NCBI RefSeq assembly: GCF_900170025.1
Contig: NZ_FWEX01000005.1
Coordinates: 1 to 64,000 of the forward strand
Direction of reading: 5' to 3'
Source: Nitrospira sp. ND1
Lineage (GTDB): Bacteria; Nitrospirota; Nitrospiria; Nitrospirales; Nitrospiraceae
DNA length: 64,000 nucleotides
The position numbers were made by a program, and so were the translations under genes. Under the pieces are notes generated by a model. It was not told the origin of the DNA. It saw nothing but the letters and a program-made list of their open reading frames with translations, and made no database searches. Below, in pieces: positions 45,417-54,278 of the stretch (positions are counted from its first letter, which is position 1; each line of letters opens with the position of its first letter).

Positions 45417-46922
45417 TCATCGACCGGCTCCGTCTTGATCGGGTTGCGCCTGCGACGCTCCAGGATCCGGGGTCGCAGCCGAAGGCGCGGTCGGGGCTTC
45501 CCCCGGAACCTCCTGCTCAGGACAGCAGGCACCACGCACCCGTTCCTTCGCGTTCAATTTGTCGCGTAGTTCTCCGTGGTATCGAGCGCGCGCCGTATAC
45601 GCATCGGTATCCCACGGAATGTCGCCGTTCCTGTAACGTTCCAGCCACTGGTTGTTCTCGCGCATATCGGCTTGGATCGCGATCATGTCCCCGATGAGAT
45701 CGAAACAATCCTGCGCAGGAGTGATCTCCACGGCACAGTCGACCGGGGGCAACGGCTGAGGCTCTTTCTGATCCTTCGATATAACGGCCTTCCTCCGCAT
45801 CGATCCCTTCGCCCCCGAGCCGGCGTCTGCTTGCACGACATGCGTCAGTTCATGCGCCAGCAGGCGGCGACCGCTGATCGACTGTGGATCGAATTGCCCG
45901 GTTCGGAACACGACATGCGACCCAACCGTATAGGCCAACGCATTGACGGCCTGCGCCGATTCCGAGGCCGCGGCATCCGCATGCACACGCACGTGGCCGA
46001 AGTCGTGCCCGAAGCGCGACTCAAAAAAACCGCGTGTCGGCTGATCCAGCGGATGCCCCGACGACCCCAATACCTCATGTACCAACGGCGGCGCGACGAG
46101 AGAAGCAGACTGACCCGGAGCCACGCGTCGTTGCACGACCGCCGATGGGACGCCCGGCGGGTGCGCCGCTGAGGCCTTGGCGCTCTTACACTCCCGCTTG
46201 GTGAGGACGAGGAACCCATCCGGGCAGTGGTAGTCATAAAAGCACAAGGGCGTCGCGGCCGGCGGCGTTTCTGTGGAGATTTGTCCTGGTCCCATGCCGA
46301 CCACGATATCGGTCGCACGGACGATGACTCTCACCACCAGGCCGTCGCTGAAATGCACGAAACAGCCGTAGTTGCCGTTGGCGATCGGCGGCTCGCAGTT
46401 GATTTTCTCCACCTTGGCCTGGGATGTCGGCGTGATGTCGTGTTGCACATAATTTTCGGCGGCCCGCTTGCTGATGCTCTGCGGATCGGCGCGCCAGCTC
46501 GGGCAGCGACTGCCGCCCTCGTCGGTCGTCCCCTCTTTCGGCTCAGCCCCGTCTGACGCCGGCTGTTCCCCGACCGGTGCCGGTTCTTCAGCGGCGGCGC
46601 GGCTCAACAGGCCGCCTGCCCCGGAGAGGCGCCGTTGAATGAGTTGGTCCGACGATCGTTGGCTCGGAGCGGCTCCATCGATCGGCATGCGCATCACCTG
46701 CTCCGCCACCCGATCCGCCTCCTGCTCGTATTCATCGCCTGGCTCATTGATGCGCAACTTCGCCTGCGCCGACATGCCGATCAATTTCTTCTTCTCGCAT
46801 TCCTCGCAGGTACCCGACAACCCGCTGGATCCGCCGCAGGCGCAGGCCCGCTGCAGGAAGCCCGCGTGGCTTCCGACACCGGACTCGGCAGTGGCTCTCT
46901 GGTGAATGGTCTGTGTTCTCAT
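45417..46922 (-). CDS. DUF4157 eCIS cargo-like protein with insert before the DUF4157 domain
   Basis: A 501-residue protein. Residues 24-50 hold the Cys4 ribbon (RACACGGSSGLSG, TCEECEKKKLIG) and 55-80 the EYEQEADRVAEQVMRMP helix. Unlike its paralogues, about 170 residues with their own Cys (EKINCEPPIANGNYGCFVHF, LCFYDYHCPDG) are inserted before the DUF4157 core (RFGHDFGHVRVH, HELTH near 355). The C-terminus (about 390-500) is short: Cys-containing (CAVEITPAQDCFDLIGDM, ACCPEQEVP) and ends in a Pro/Ala-rich tail. No enzymatic motif besides HELTH is recognised. Confidence 0.75.
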   Translation of the reverse strand: MRTQTIHQRATAESGVGSHAGFLQRACACGGSSGLSGTCEECEKKKLIGMSAQAKLRINEPGDEYEQEADRVAEQVMRMPIDGAAPSQRSSDQLIQRRLSGAGGLLSRAAAEEPAPVGEQPASDGAEPKEGTTDEGGSRCPSWRADPQSISKRAAENYVQHDITPTSQAKVEKINCEPPIANGNYGCFVHFSDGLVVRVIVRATDIVVGMGPGQISTETPPAATPLCFYDYHCPDGFLVLTKRECKSAKASAAHPPGVPSAVVQRRVAPGQSASLVAPPLVHEVLGSSGHPLDQPTRGFFESRFGHDFGHVRVHADAAASESAQAVNALAYTVGSHVVFRTGQFDPQSISGRRLLAHELTHVVQADAGSGAKGSMRRKAVISKDQKEPQPLPPVDCAVEITPAQDCFDLIGDMIAIQADMRENNQWLERYRNGDIPWDTDAYTARARYHGELRDKLNAKERVRGACCPEQEVPGEAPTAPSAATPDPGASQAQPDQDGAGR

Positions 46923-46928
46923 GGGCGC

Positions 46929-47243
46929 TTACGGAATGTCCTTCATTCCACAGTATCGGCGTAGATGAACGATTCCCTCGAAGATCTCGTGGTCACGGTT
47001 GTTCGGCATGGACGTCAGCTTCGTGGGAGACAACAACCCCATTTCTTCGCCGACCTGGTGACTTTCTCCCAACTTGATGCCGTGTTTTCGCAACCAGTCG
47101 TTCAACAGCTTGACGTCAGTCGTGTCCGCCCCTGCCTTCGACAAGCCTTCACTCTTGAGCCAGACGAAAACGGCTGAGTACCGGCCGTGGGTCTGCCGCA
47201 TGATCGGGATCGGCATGACCGGAAGACTTCTCGTCGTCGTCAT
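46929..47243 (-). CDS. Small protein between two DUF4157 genes
   Basis: A 104-residue protein of unknown family. It has no signal peptide. The ATG overlaps the stop of the upstream DUF4157 gene (ATGA), so it is translated directly after it and the two probably function together. A cognate chaperone or immunity protein is one possibility, but nothing in the sequence proves it. The middle segment (LLNDWLRKHGIKLGESHQVG) looks helical. Confidence 0.6.
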   Translation of the reverse strand: MTTTRSLPVMPIPIMRQTHGRYSAVFVWLKSEGLSKAGADTTDVKLLNDWLRKHGIKLGESHQVGEEMGLLSPTKLTSMPNNRDHEIFEGIVHLRRYCGMKDIP

Positions 47244-48514
47244 GGGTTCACCTCGGCCTGCCGCTCACGCAATACGACATGGCTCATGGGGCCTGTCGCC
47301 CGGGTATACAGTCGGAGGACCTCACCTGTTTGTCCACCGGTCATCTGGGCGGCCGTCTCATGCAGGACGGGGGATTTCGAGGGGCTCGGCTTGGACGCCC
47401 ATAACTCGCCGGCCGCCGTGCGGAAAGCAATATGAGAGGGCCCGTCCATGGGGCCGCTGAATCCTCGGCCGTAGAGTGCCAGATTTGCTTCACCCTCACT
47501 CTCTGTCGGCACCGCCTGAAACTGCGTGGCCATGTAGTAGTCCCAGATGGCTCCCGCCTCGGATTGACCTTTGTTCACCTGCTGCATGTAGGTCTCCAAC
47601 GGAGACCGGCGCTCTCGCACCGATCGGCCTACCGAGTCGAGGTATTGCCGTGCGAGCCCCCATACCTGGTCCGGTGGATCAATGAGGCCATAGTTGCCGA
47701 GCGCCCAACCCAGGCAATTTCCACCGATGTCGCACAGCACCCCGTCCCGCTGTCTGACGATGAACGCCCACGCACCGTTACCCAGGTTGGGATAGGCCCC
47801 GAGGTAGTCCTGCGCACTGTCGCGGTATTGCCATGCCGGGCTCTCGGGAGTCACGGCGGCAGGGATCGGCACCAGGTTGAAGAGTTCTCCGCTGATGACG
47901 ACCTCAAGGCCGACGTCGAGTCCTGTAGAACGGTGCGTTCTTTCATCTTCGTTCCCCGGCTGAGCGGGTCCACTCCGTTGCAGCGTCTCCTGCGGTCCGC
48001 TCGAACCTTGCTGCACGACATGGCTCAACTCGTGCGCCAGGAGTCTGCGGCCTTCCACGGTCGATTGGTTGTATCGCCCGGAGGCGAAGACGATATCGCG
48101 TCCCACCGTATAGGCTGAGGCATGCACGGCGCGGGCCGATTCCGCAGCACGCTCGTCCGCGTGGATCCGCACATTCCCGAAATCGTGGCCGAACCGCGGC
48201 TCGAAGAAGGCGCGCGTGGCACCATTCAGCGGTTGTCCGGGTACGGCCAGCACGTCCTGCACGATCGGGGGCGCGACACCCTCTTTTGTAGCTTCCGATC
48301 CACTCAGATGGCGTTGAACCACAGGTGGAGGCGACGATTCCGCCGTGACCTTACCGGGGGCTCCCGGTAGTAGCATCACCTCCCGGGAAACCTGATCGGC
48401 CTCCTGCTCGAACCGGTCGCCGATGCTGCCGAGGCGAGGGAGAAGGCCACCTGTGTGGCCGGTTTGCCCCCGGAGGATTCGTTTCGTCTGCCCTGTGACG
48501 GTTCGGGCTATCAT
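47240..48514 (-). CDS. DUF4157 eCIS cargo-like protein with DUF7689-like C-terminus
   Basis: About 424 residues. The DRFEQEADQVSREVMLLP helix is near residue 30 and the DUF4157 domain holds RFGHDFGNVRIH and HELSH at about 163. There is no Cys4 ribbon. The C-terminal region has an NCLGWALG motif near 264 and, about 95 residues later, SHIAFRTAAGELWASKPS with SPVLHE, which resembles the Cys/His arrangement of DUF7689, a papain/NlpC-like family. This would make it a cysteine-hydrolase-type effector. ATG 48514 is chosen since it follows the upstream stop by 11 bases; ATG 48547 is possible. Confidence 0.7.
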   Translation of the reverse strand: MIARTVTGQTKRILRGQTGHTGGLLPRLGSIGDRFEQEADQVSREVMLLPGAPGKVTAESSPPPVVQRHLSGSEATKEGVAPPIVQDVLAVPGQPLNGATRAFFEPRFGHDFGNVRIHADERAAESARAVHASAYTVGRDIVFASGRYNQSTVEGRRLLAHELSHVVQQGSSGPQETLQRSGPAQPGNEDERTHRSTGLDVGLEVVISGELFNLVPIPAAVTPESPAWQYRDSAQDYLGAYPNLGNGAWAFIVRQRDGVLCDIGGNCLGWALGNYGLIDPPDQVWGLARQYLDSVGRSVRERRSPLETYMQQVNKGQSEAGAIWDYYMATQFQAVPTESEGEANLALYGRGFSGPMDGPSHIAFRTAAGELWASKPSPSKSPVLHETAAQMTGGQTGEVLRLYTRATGPMSHVVLRERQAEVNP

Positions 48515-48525
48515 CTTGGTGCGCC

Positions 48526-50046
48526 TCACGGTCCTGAATCCGGCCATTGCACAATCGGAATGCGGGACTGGATGAAGTCTAAAAACATTCCGCGCGTGGT
48601 GTCGGACCAGCCGGTGCTGGTGAACTCGAAGGTGTCGCGCACGAAGGCATCCGCATCCGCACAATCGCAGTGGCATCGCAACGTCGTGAGGATGCCGCTG
48701 ATGCTTTCGTACTGACTGAACAGGGCGTCGTGATAGGCAGATTGTAAATTGTCGAGTAAGGCCCCGTAGTCGCCGGCAAGGGTGCGTCGCCGAACCGAGG
48801 CGAACGTCGGCTCGAACTCGGCCAGAATGGCGCTGAGTTCGCTCAAGTAAAAGTCGAGAGGGTACTCGGTTCCATTGGCGGCCCGATACAGCGGGGTCGA
48901 GCGCGTACAGGAGCCGCCCAAGTCCGGATGAGCGGTGGTGTCGTACCGAATATGCTGCGCCTCATGGACGAGCATTTCCCGAACCCACTGAAGCCAGGCC
49001 GCGCGTGGATACCCTCCGACCAGGCGCGGCGATGGAGAAGCCGTTGCCTCCCCGGTCAGCCTCTCCATGTCTTCCGGCACGAACATACAGTAGGCATCGC
49101 GAGGACCGGAGAACGGAGGCACGGCGCCGGCCAGGCTCGCGCAGTGCCCGGCGGCTGCCCCGGTGGACGCACCCATGTCGCGATCGATGAGGACGCCGTA
49201 GAAGGCAGAGAGGTCGATGCCTTCTGCGGCGGCAAAGGCCTCGACATGCACGGCCCGACTCCCATGTCCGGAAGCCACGACTGCCCCTGGATCTCGTCTG
49301 GATTCTTCTGTGCGCGCGGTGCGGCCGGACTCTTCCGCCGCGTATTCCGAGGCATTGAACCGCGCGGGGTCGCCGGAGATCGGCTGGGTACAGGCCCTCC
49401 CTGTGACGCATTGACGCTGAATCGTGAAGGCCGCCGGAGTCCCGCCTTGTTGGATCACATGCGTGAGTTCATGCGCCAGGAGCTGCCGCCCGCCGCCCCC
49501 GTGGGGCGCGTACTGTCCCTGCGCGAACACGATATGGCGGCCGCTCGTATAGGCCAGGGCCGCCACCGCATCCGCAGACTCCGCCGCCTCGTCGTCGTGA
49601 TGCACCCGGACCTGCCCGAAGTCATGTCCGAAACGCGGTTCGAAGAAGGCGCGGGTCCCTCCATCCAGCGGACGACCCGGCGACGCGAGGACATCCTTCA
49701 CGATCGAAGGGGCCGGCCCCGCGCCCGTGCCGGTAAAACCGTCCACACGGCGTCGCACGATCGGCGCCGGGTCACGCTGTTCAGCTTCTGTCGTCGCGTG
49801 AGGGTGCGGCATGCGCATCACCTGGGCTGCCACACGGTCGGCTTCCTGTTCGAACGCTTCCTCAGGGTTCCCCATCACGAGTTTCTTCTGTAGCGGCCTC
49901 CCCAACAATTTTCGACTCCTGCATTCCTCGCACTCACCGCTCAATCCTGCCGATCCGCCGCACGCGCATTGTCGCTGGATGAGCGAGCCGGACGGCGCGC
50001 TACCCGGAGCCTTGGCGGCGGATTGAACGGTGGCCGTTGCGCTCAT
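48526..50046 (-). CDS. DUF4157 eCIS cargo-like protein with a second HExxH metallopeptidase motif
   Basis: A 506-residue protein. Cys4 ribbon at 27-42 (QCACGGSAGLSGECEEC), EAFEQEADRVAAQVMRMP helix at 64-80, DUF4157 core with RFGHDFGQVRVH and HELTH at 192-196. A second, unrelated zinc-peptidase motif, LVHEAQHIRYD (HEAQH at 361-365), lies in the C-terminal domain with candidate third ligand Glu403 (LSELSAILAE). The C-terminus also has several Cys (LRCHCDCADAD). The C-terminal domain is the probable effector, a metalloprotease. The ATG overlaps the stop of the upstream 84-residue gene. Confidence 0.78.
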   Translation of the reverse strand: MSATATVQSAAKAPGSAPSGSLIQRQCACGGSAGLSGECEECRSRKLLGRPLQKKLVMGNPEEAFEQEADRVAAQVMRMPHPHATTEAEQRDPAPIVRRRVDGFTGTGAGPAPSIVKDVLASPGRPLDGGTRAFFEPRFGHDFGQVRVHHDDEAAESADAVAALAYTSGRHIVFAQGQYAPHGGGGRQLLAHELTHVIQQGGTPAAFTIQRQCVTGRACTQPISGDPARFNASEYAAEESGRTARTEESRRDPGAVVASGHGSRAVHVEAFAAAEGIDLSAFYGVLIDRDMGASTGAAAGHCASLAGAVPPFSGPRDAYCMFVPEDMERLTGEATASPSPRLVGGYPRAAWLQWVREMLVHEAQHIRYDTTAHPDLGGSCTRSTPLYRAANGTEYPLDFYLSELSAILAEFEPTFASVRRRTLAGDYGALLDNLQSAYHDALFSQYESISGILTTLRCHCDCADADAFVRDTFEFTSTGWSDTTRGMFLDFIQSRIPIVQWPDSGP

Positions 50047-50297
50047 CGCCCCACACCCTTTGCAATTCCATCAGCCGCGTCGCTCCCCACCTGTCGTGGA
50101 GTCGCCTCGCCCGTGCTGGAGATCGAATCGACCCGCAGGCGCGGCACATCGCCCAGGCTCACAAGCCGCTCCGCCATGCCTGGTTCTGCGAACAGCGCCG
50201 CCAGCTGTTCCTGCAACCCCTGGGCAACGGCGTGGCGGTCTTCATAGCGCACACCCTTCAACGTCAGGCGATCGATCGTCACGATGACGCGTCTCAT
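50043..50297 (-). CDS. Small eCIS protein between ATPase and DUF4157 genes
   Basis: An 84-residue protein starting MRRVIVTIDRLTLKGVRYED, with a strand-helix-strand look (HAVAQGLQEQLAALFAEPGM, VPRLRVDSI) and a polar tail. It overlaps the ATPase stop and the next start, both as ATGA, so it is clearly part of the translationally coupled run. A role in cargo handling with the ATPase is suggested by position only. Confidence 0.7.
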   Translation of the reverse strand: MRRVIVTIDRLTLKGVRYEDRHAVAQGLQEQLAALFAEPGMAERLVSLGDVPRLRVDSISSTGEATPRQVGSDAADGIAKGVGR

Positions 50298-52225
50298 ACC
50301 CACCCCCTGGTCTCTGCATCCGACAGGGGCCGGTCCCGTTTTGCCGCCTCGCTCTGTGCCGCCTGCAGGAGATGTCCCATGCGCAGGGGATGCCTGGCCT
50401 GCGCCGCGAGGAAGGCGGCGTTGAGGGCGATGTTTCGGATGCTCCCGCCTGCCATATGCAGCCGCGCCAGCTTGGCGTAATCCAGCCCTTCGACCGGTGC
50501 CGACGCTGGAAACATGGTGCGCCAAATGGCTTCCCGCTGCGCGGCATCGGGAAAGGGAAAGTGGACCACAAAGCGCAACCGCCGGTGAAAGGCCTGGTCG
50601 AGCGCCGCCTTCATGTTGGTCGTAAGAATCGCCAGCCCGCGATAGGCCTCCATGCGCTGGAGCAAATAACTCACTTCAATGTTGGCGTAGCGATCGTGGC
50701 TGTCCTTCACCTCGCTCCGTTTGCCGAACAGCGCGTCGGCTTCGTCGAACAGGAGAATGGCTCCGCTTTCATCCGCCGCATCGAACAAGCGCCGCAAATT
50801 CCGTTCCGTCTCGCCGATATACTTGCTGACGACGGCCGAGAGGTCGATGCGGTAGAGATCGAGATTCAGCTCGTTGGCCAACACTTCGGCCGCCATGGTC
50901 TTTCCGGTTCCGCTCTCGCCGGCGAAGAGGGCCGTAATGCCGAGCCCCCTCGTACCGTGACTGCCGAACCCCCAGTCCTGATACACGGTCAACCGATGCC
51001 GTACCTGGGCGGCCATCGCCCGCAGGGTGGTCTGTTGCGGCACCGACACGATCAGCGCCTCCCAATCGGCGACCGGATCGATCCGTTGCGCGAGGTCATC
51101 GAGTTTGGACCGGCCTGCCGTTCGGCAGGCACGCCAGAGCAGCCCCTCCGGTCGTTCGTCCCCTGCCAATCGTTTGCGCACCTGCGCACCCGTGGTCGCG
51201 ATCGTTCCGGCACTCAAGCGAAACTGCCAGGAAACTCCGTCGAGGGAGCCGTTGACCAGCGCGGCATCCTGACCGAGCGCCTGTTCCCACAAGGCCCGTT
51301 GCTCTACCGCCTGCGGCCGGTTCACGACCTGTGGAACTGCCTGCCGCGTGAGCGACGGCAACTCCTGGCCGATCACGAACACCAGACCGCCGAGTTGGTC
51401 GATGAAGCTACCCGCCTGTTTCGGCACCTCATGCTCCGCGCACTCCACAAGCAACGCCGCATGGAGCAGAAACGCCTCCCGCTGCCATAACACCGCCAGC
51501 GCCTCGATCTCCGACGCGCTGGGCGGCACGAGCGCGGCAGGAAGCATATACAACTGCAGACCCAGTTCCGATGCCACGGAAGCCGCCACATCGCCCTGCC
51601 CTTGCAGATCGTCGCCCGTCAAAAGAACGAGGCCCGACGAGGATCGGCCGGCTTCGATTGCGGAGAGGATCGTGGCCACGGTCTGTCGATGGGCGACGGC
51701 CAACAACTCGCCTGGTTGTCTGGTACGCAGGAGAGGCCGCAACCGTGGATCGAGATAATTGACGCCTGCCAGATAGTGCAACACGCGCTCGTCGATACGG
51801 AGGCGCGCATTCGCCACTCCCAGACTCTCATCGAGTTCCACGAGCCGCCACCGGCGCAACGGTCCCACCGGCGTCAACGCGCTCCAATGCGGCGCTTCGA
51901 GTGCGGCCAGGGCCAAGCCGAAGGTGACGGACGACCGATGGCCGGGAGCCAGGGCCTCGCCACAGACACGCGCTAACTCCGAATTCATCTCGACGCCTGC
52001 GCAGAGCAACAGCACATCGCGTTCGAAGCGGCTGAGGCCGAACAGGTTGGTGAGGACATCAATGGCGGCCTGTGCGGGTCCTTCCGCATCGATCTCGTCG
52101 ATAGTGTGGCCGGCGGTCTCCGCAGACTCCCCACCGGTGAGCCTGGCCTTCAGGCGGTCGAACTCACCGACCAAACAACGTTGGTTGGCCTGGACCCAAG
52201 TGTCGTACGCGACGCGGTCGCTCAT
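50294..52225 (-). CDS. eCIS AAA+ ATPase, CDC48/Afp15-like
   Basis: A 643-residue protein. The N-terminal 380 residues include a degenerate ATPase-like region typical of the family (RFERDVLLLCAGVEMNSELA). The C-terminal AAA+ module has Walker A FAGESGTGKT near 430, Walker B ILLFDEADALFG near 493, and arginine-finger region FHRRLRFVVHFPFPD. It is the conserved ATPase of eCIS loci, required for assembly or cargo loading rather than ejection. It lies between the terminator (DUF4255) gene and the cargo block. Confidence 0.92.
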   Translation of the reverse strand: MSDRVAYDTWVQANQRCLVGEFDRLKARLTGGESAETAGHTIDEIDAEGPAQAAIDVLTNLFGLSRFERDVLLLCAGVEMNSELARVCGEALAPGHRSSVTFGLALAALEAPHWSALTPVGPLRRWRLVELDESLGVANARLRIDERVLHYLAGVNYLDPRLRPLLRTRQPGELLAVAHRQTVATILSAIEAGRSSSGLVLLTGDDLQGQGDVAASVASELGLQLYMLPAALVPPSASEIEALAVLWQREAFLLHAALLVECAEHEVPKQAGSFIDQLGGLVFVIGQELPSLTRQAVPQVVNRPQAVEQRALWEQALGQDAALVNGSLDGVSWQFRLSAGTIATTGAQVRKRLAGDERPEGLLWRACRTAGRSKLDDLAQRIDPVADWEALIVSVPQQTTLRAMAAQVRHRLTVYQDWGFGSHGTRGLGITALFAGESGTGKTMAAEVLANELNLDLYRIDLSAVVSKYIGETERNLRRLFDAADESGAILLFDEADALFGKRSEVKDSHDRYANIEVSYLLQRMEAYRGLAILTTNMKAALDQAFHRRLRFVVHFPFPDAAQREAIWRTMFPASAPVEGLDYAKLARLHMAGGSIRNIALNAAFLAAQARHPLRMGHLLQAAQSEAAKRDRPLSDAETRGWV

Positions 52226-53523
52226 GTGATTGTCACCCGATAATTGAAGAACACCGGCGGCTCGGCCGCACGATCGATCAACGGACTGTCGATGCCATCC
52301 ACGCGCAACCGGGCCAAATGATCACCGACCGGCGCCTGTTCGAGGATGAACGTAAAGGAGTCCGCCGGGCCGGACCACGATTCAGGCAAGACCTCTCGGC
52401 TTCCGAGCAAGAGGGAGACCGATTGTCCGGCTCGAACGTCCGGCGCACAGCCCAGCGTGATGGTCGCCCTGCCGCTTCCATCCCTGGGCACCGTCAGGGG
52501 AAGCGCGGTCGTGATGAGAGGGCCGACAATCAGCCCTAGCTGGTTGCTGATCCGGGGCTCGGTCTCCGTCGGACGAACGAGTCGCACAGCCACCCGGTAG
52601 AAACCGACGGCCAACGACGGCGGCACGACCACCTGGAGCTGCGAGGCCGAGTCGCCGGCCAAGGCCGCCACCTCGTGCACGATGTCGAATCGAGCATTCG
52701 AAAACACCACGGTGCGATTGGTACCGTTGAGGTGATGTCCGGTCAGTTCGACGGTCGCCCCCACGGCGGCGACCGGTTGCCCATCGATCGCCTGCACTGT
52801 CTGGATGGTCGGAAACGGGGGCAGGAGATCGGCCTGGACCACCACGCCCCGCTCGAGTTTCGTCACCGGATCGACCGGCCCGCGGGTGAGCACCGGCAAT
52901 GTCGGCTTCGTCGGCTTCGAGGACTCGATCAACACCACCGTCGCCACATAGGCCGCGGTGGGTCGGTAATGGGACTGCACGGCGGTCCAGAGTTTGGACA
53001 TCTCTTCGGTGCTGAGGGGATCCGGAACCAGCTTGATCTGTTCCACTTGATCCGCCAGCCCGCATTCGGCCAGAGCCCGCAAGGCCGGCGGCAACGTCGT
53101 CTCCACCGACGGAGAAGGATTCAGCGCGGTCGTGATGGCCTTCCGATCTAAGACCGGGGTCTCATGGAGCAACTGCATGGCATAACCCAACAGGATCTCG
53201 CTACCCAATTCCTCGGCGCTGTAGGCGCTCACGAGGTAATGAAGATCCAGGGCCAACGGCGGATTGCTGAGCCGTTGCGTGCCCGATCCGTCGCGGGACG
53301 GCAAGGCATGATTCCGCCAGCCCGTATTGAATGTGACTTGATGGAGAAATAGATTCAGTTGGGTGCTTTCAGTGCCATTGGCGGGGACCACCCGATCCGG
53401 CGGGACGGCGCTCACCGTGACCGTACTGCCGAGCAGGCCGCTGACGTTGTGGTTGATCAAGCCGTCGTTGAGGAGGTCTCGAAGCACGGCTGTGACTCCG
53501 GCAATGGCCAACGCGCTGCTCAC
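52222..53523 (-). CDS. DUF4255 tube-terminator protein with Ig-like repeats (Afp16-like)
   Basis: A 433-residue protein. The N-terminal 190 residues are DUF4255 (GVTAVLRDLLNDGLINHNVS, LNLFLHQVTFNTGWRNHALP, LALDLHYLVSAYSAEELGSE, LLGYAMQLLHETPVLDR), which caps the tube and sets its length in Afp/PVC. The C-terminus carries two IPT/TIG-like beta-sandwiches (VAAVGATVELTGHHLNGTNR, SLAVGFYRVAVRL). The extra Ig-like part is a feature of the non-Afp eCIS lineages. It overlaps both neighbours by 4 bases. Confidence 0.9.
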   Translation of the reverse strand: MSSALAIAGVTAVLRDLLNDGLINHNVSGLLGSTVTVSAVPPDRVVPANGTESTQLNLFLHQVTFNTGWRNHALPSRDGSGTQRLSNPPLALDLHYLVSAYSAEELGSEILLGYAMQLLHETPVLDRKAITTALNPSPSVETTLPPALRALAECGLADQVEQIKLVPDPLSTEEMSKLWTAVQSHYRPTAAYVATVVLIESSKPTKPTLPVLTRGPVDPVTKLERGVVVQADLLPPFPTIQTVQAIDGQPVAAVGATVELTGHHLNGTNRTVVFSNARFDIVHEVAALAGDSASQLQVVVPPSLAVGFYRVAVRLVRPTETEPRISNQLGLIVGPLITTALPLTVPRDGSGRATITLGCAPDVRAGQSVSLLLGSREVLPESWSGPADSFTFILEQAPVGDHLARLRVDGIDSPLIDRAAEPPVFFNYRVTIT

Positions 53524-54278
53524 GCGCCCCTCCCCTGGCGGCGCGCCAAATAGTCGGCCAACGACATCGACGGAGGACGCGCGGCCGATTTTCGCCCGGA
53601 GGGCGAGGGCGGAGGCAGAGCGGTGACCTCGATCCGTCCGATCGTCACATGCACGGGAGGCTCGGGAGACGTTAGCCCTGTGGCATCGCCCGGTCGCCCT
53701 TGCTGTCTCGTGGACACCAACGAAGGCGGAGTGACGCGTGCCGACATCGGCGTCGCCTGTTGCGCCTCGACTAACCGTGGCGGAGGCGTGATCGCTCTCT
53801 CTTGCGCAGCGGTTGCCTCACTGCGCCGTTCCTCCGGCCTTGCATTGTCGCGGGAGAACACACGAGCTGCATGCCGGTCCGATTCGACGATCTGATTGCG
53901 CAGGGATACCGGCGGCCCTTCTCCCGGGGCTGCACTTGGGACTGCCGTTACTTTGACGACGGGCGATTCGCTCGACGGCTCCGTCCCGCGCGCCCCTGTT
54001 TCCGGCAGAACGATAGACGGCTCATCGACAGGAGCTTCGATGCGCCGTTGCGCATGGAGGAAGGCCGCCAATGGAGGCATCGGAGCAATCGAATGACGCG
54101 GCGCCTCGGCCGGTTGGCGCTGCTCACCCGACGAGGCCACCCCGTCGATCACCGGAAGATCGGGCGTCGGCGGCTCCGGCCGATCCATCGCAGGGGCAAA
54201 CATGGAACGGGTGCGCGGTTGAATCGTAGCGAGCGTTCCGGCCTGTCGTTGGACGAGTCTGGTGAGAAAATCGCTCAT
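53520..54278 (-). CDS. Proline-rich eCIS protein of unknown function
   Basis: A 252-residue low-complexity protein rich in Pro, Ala, Ser, Arg and Glu. The start MSDFLTRLVQRQAGTLATIQ followed by PRTRSMFAP is like that of linker proteins found in many eCIS loci next to DUF4255. No domain or signal peptide is visible, and it is probably intrinsically disordered except at the ends (SLADYLARRQGRGA at the C-terminus). It may be a scaffold or length-determining factor, since no classic tape-measure gene is present. Confidence 0.65.
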   Translation of the reverse strand: MSDFLTRLVQRQAGTLATIQPRTRSMFAPAMDRPEPPTPDLPVIDGVASSGEQRQPAEAPRHSIAPMPPLAAFLHAQRRIEAPVDEPSIVLPETGARGTEPSSESPVVKVTAVPSAAPGEGPPVSLRNQIVESDRHAARVFSRDNARPEERRSEATAAQERAITPPPRLVEAQQATPMSARVTPPSLVSTRQQGRPGDATGLTSPEPPVHVTIGRIEVTALPPPSPSGRKSAARPPSMSLADYLARRQGRGA

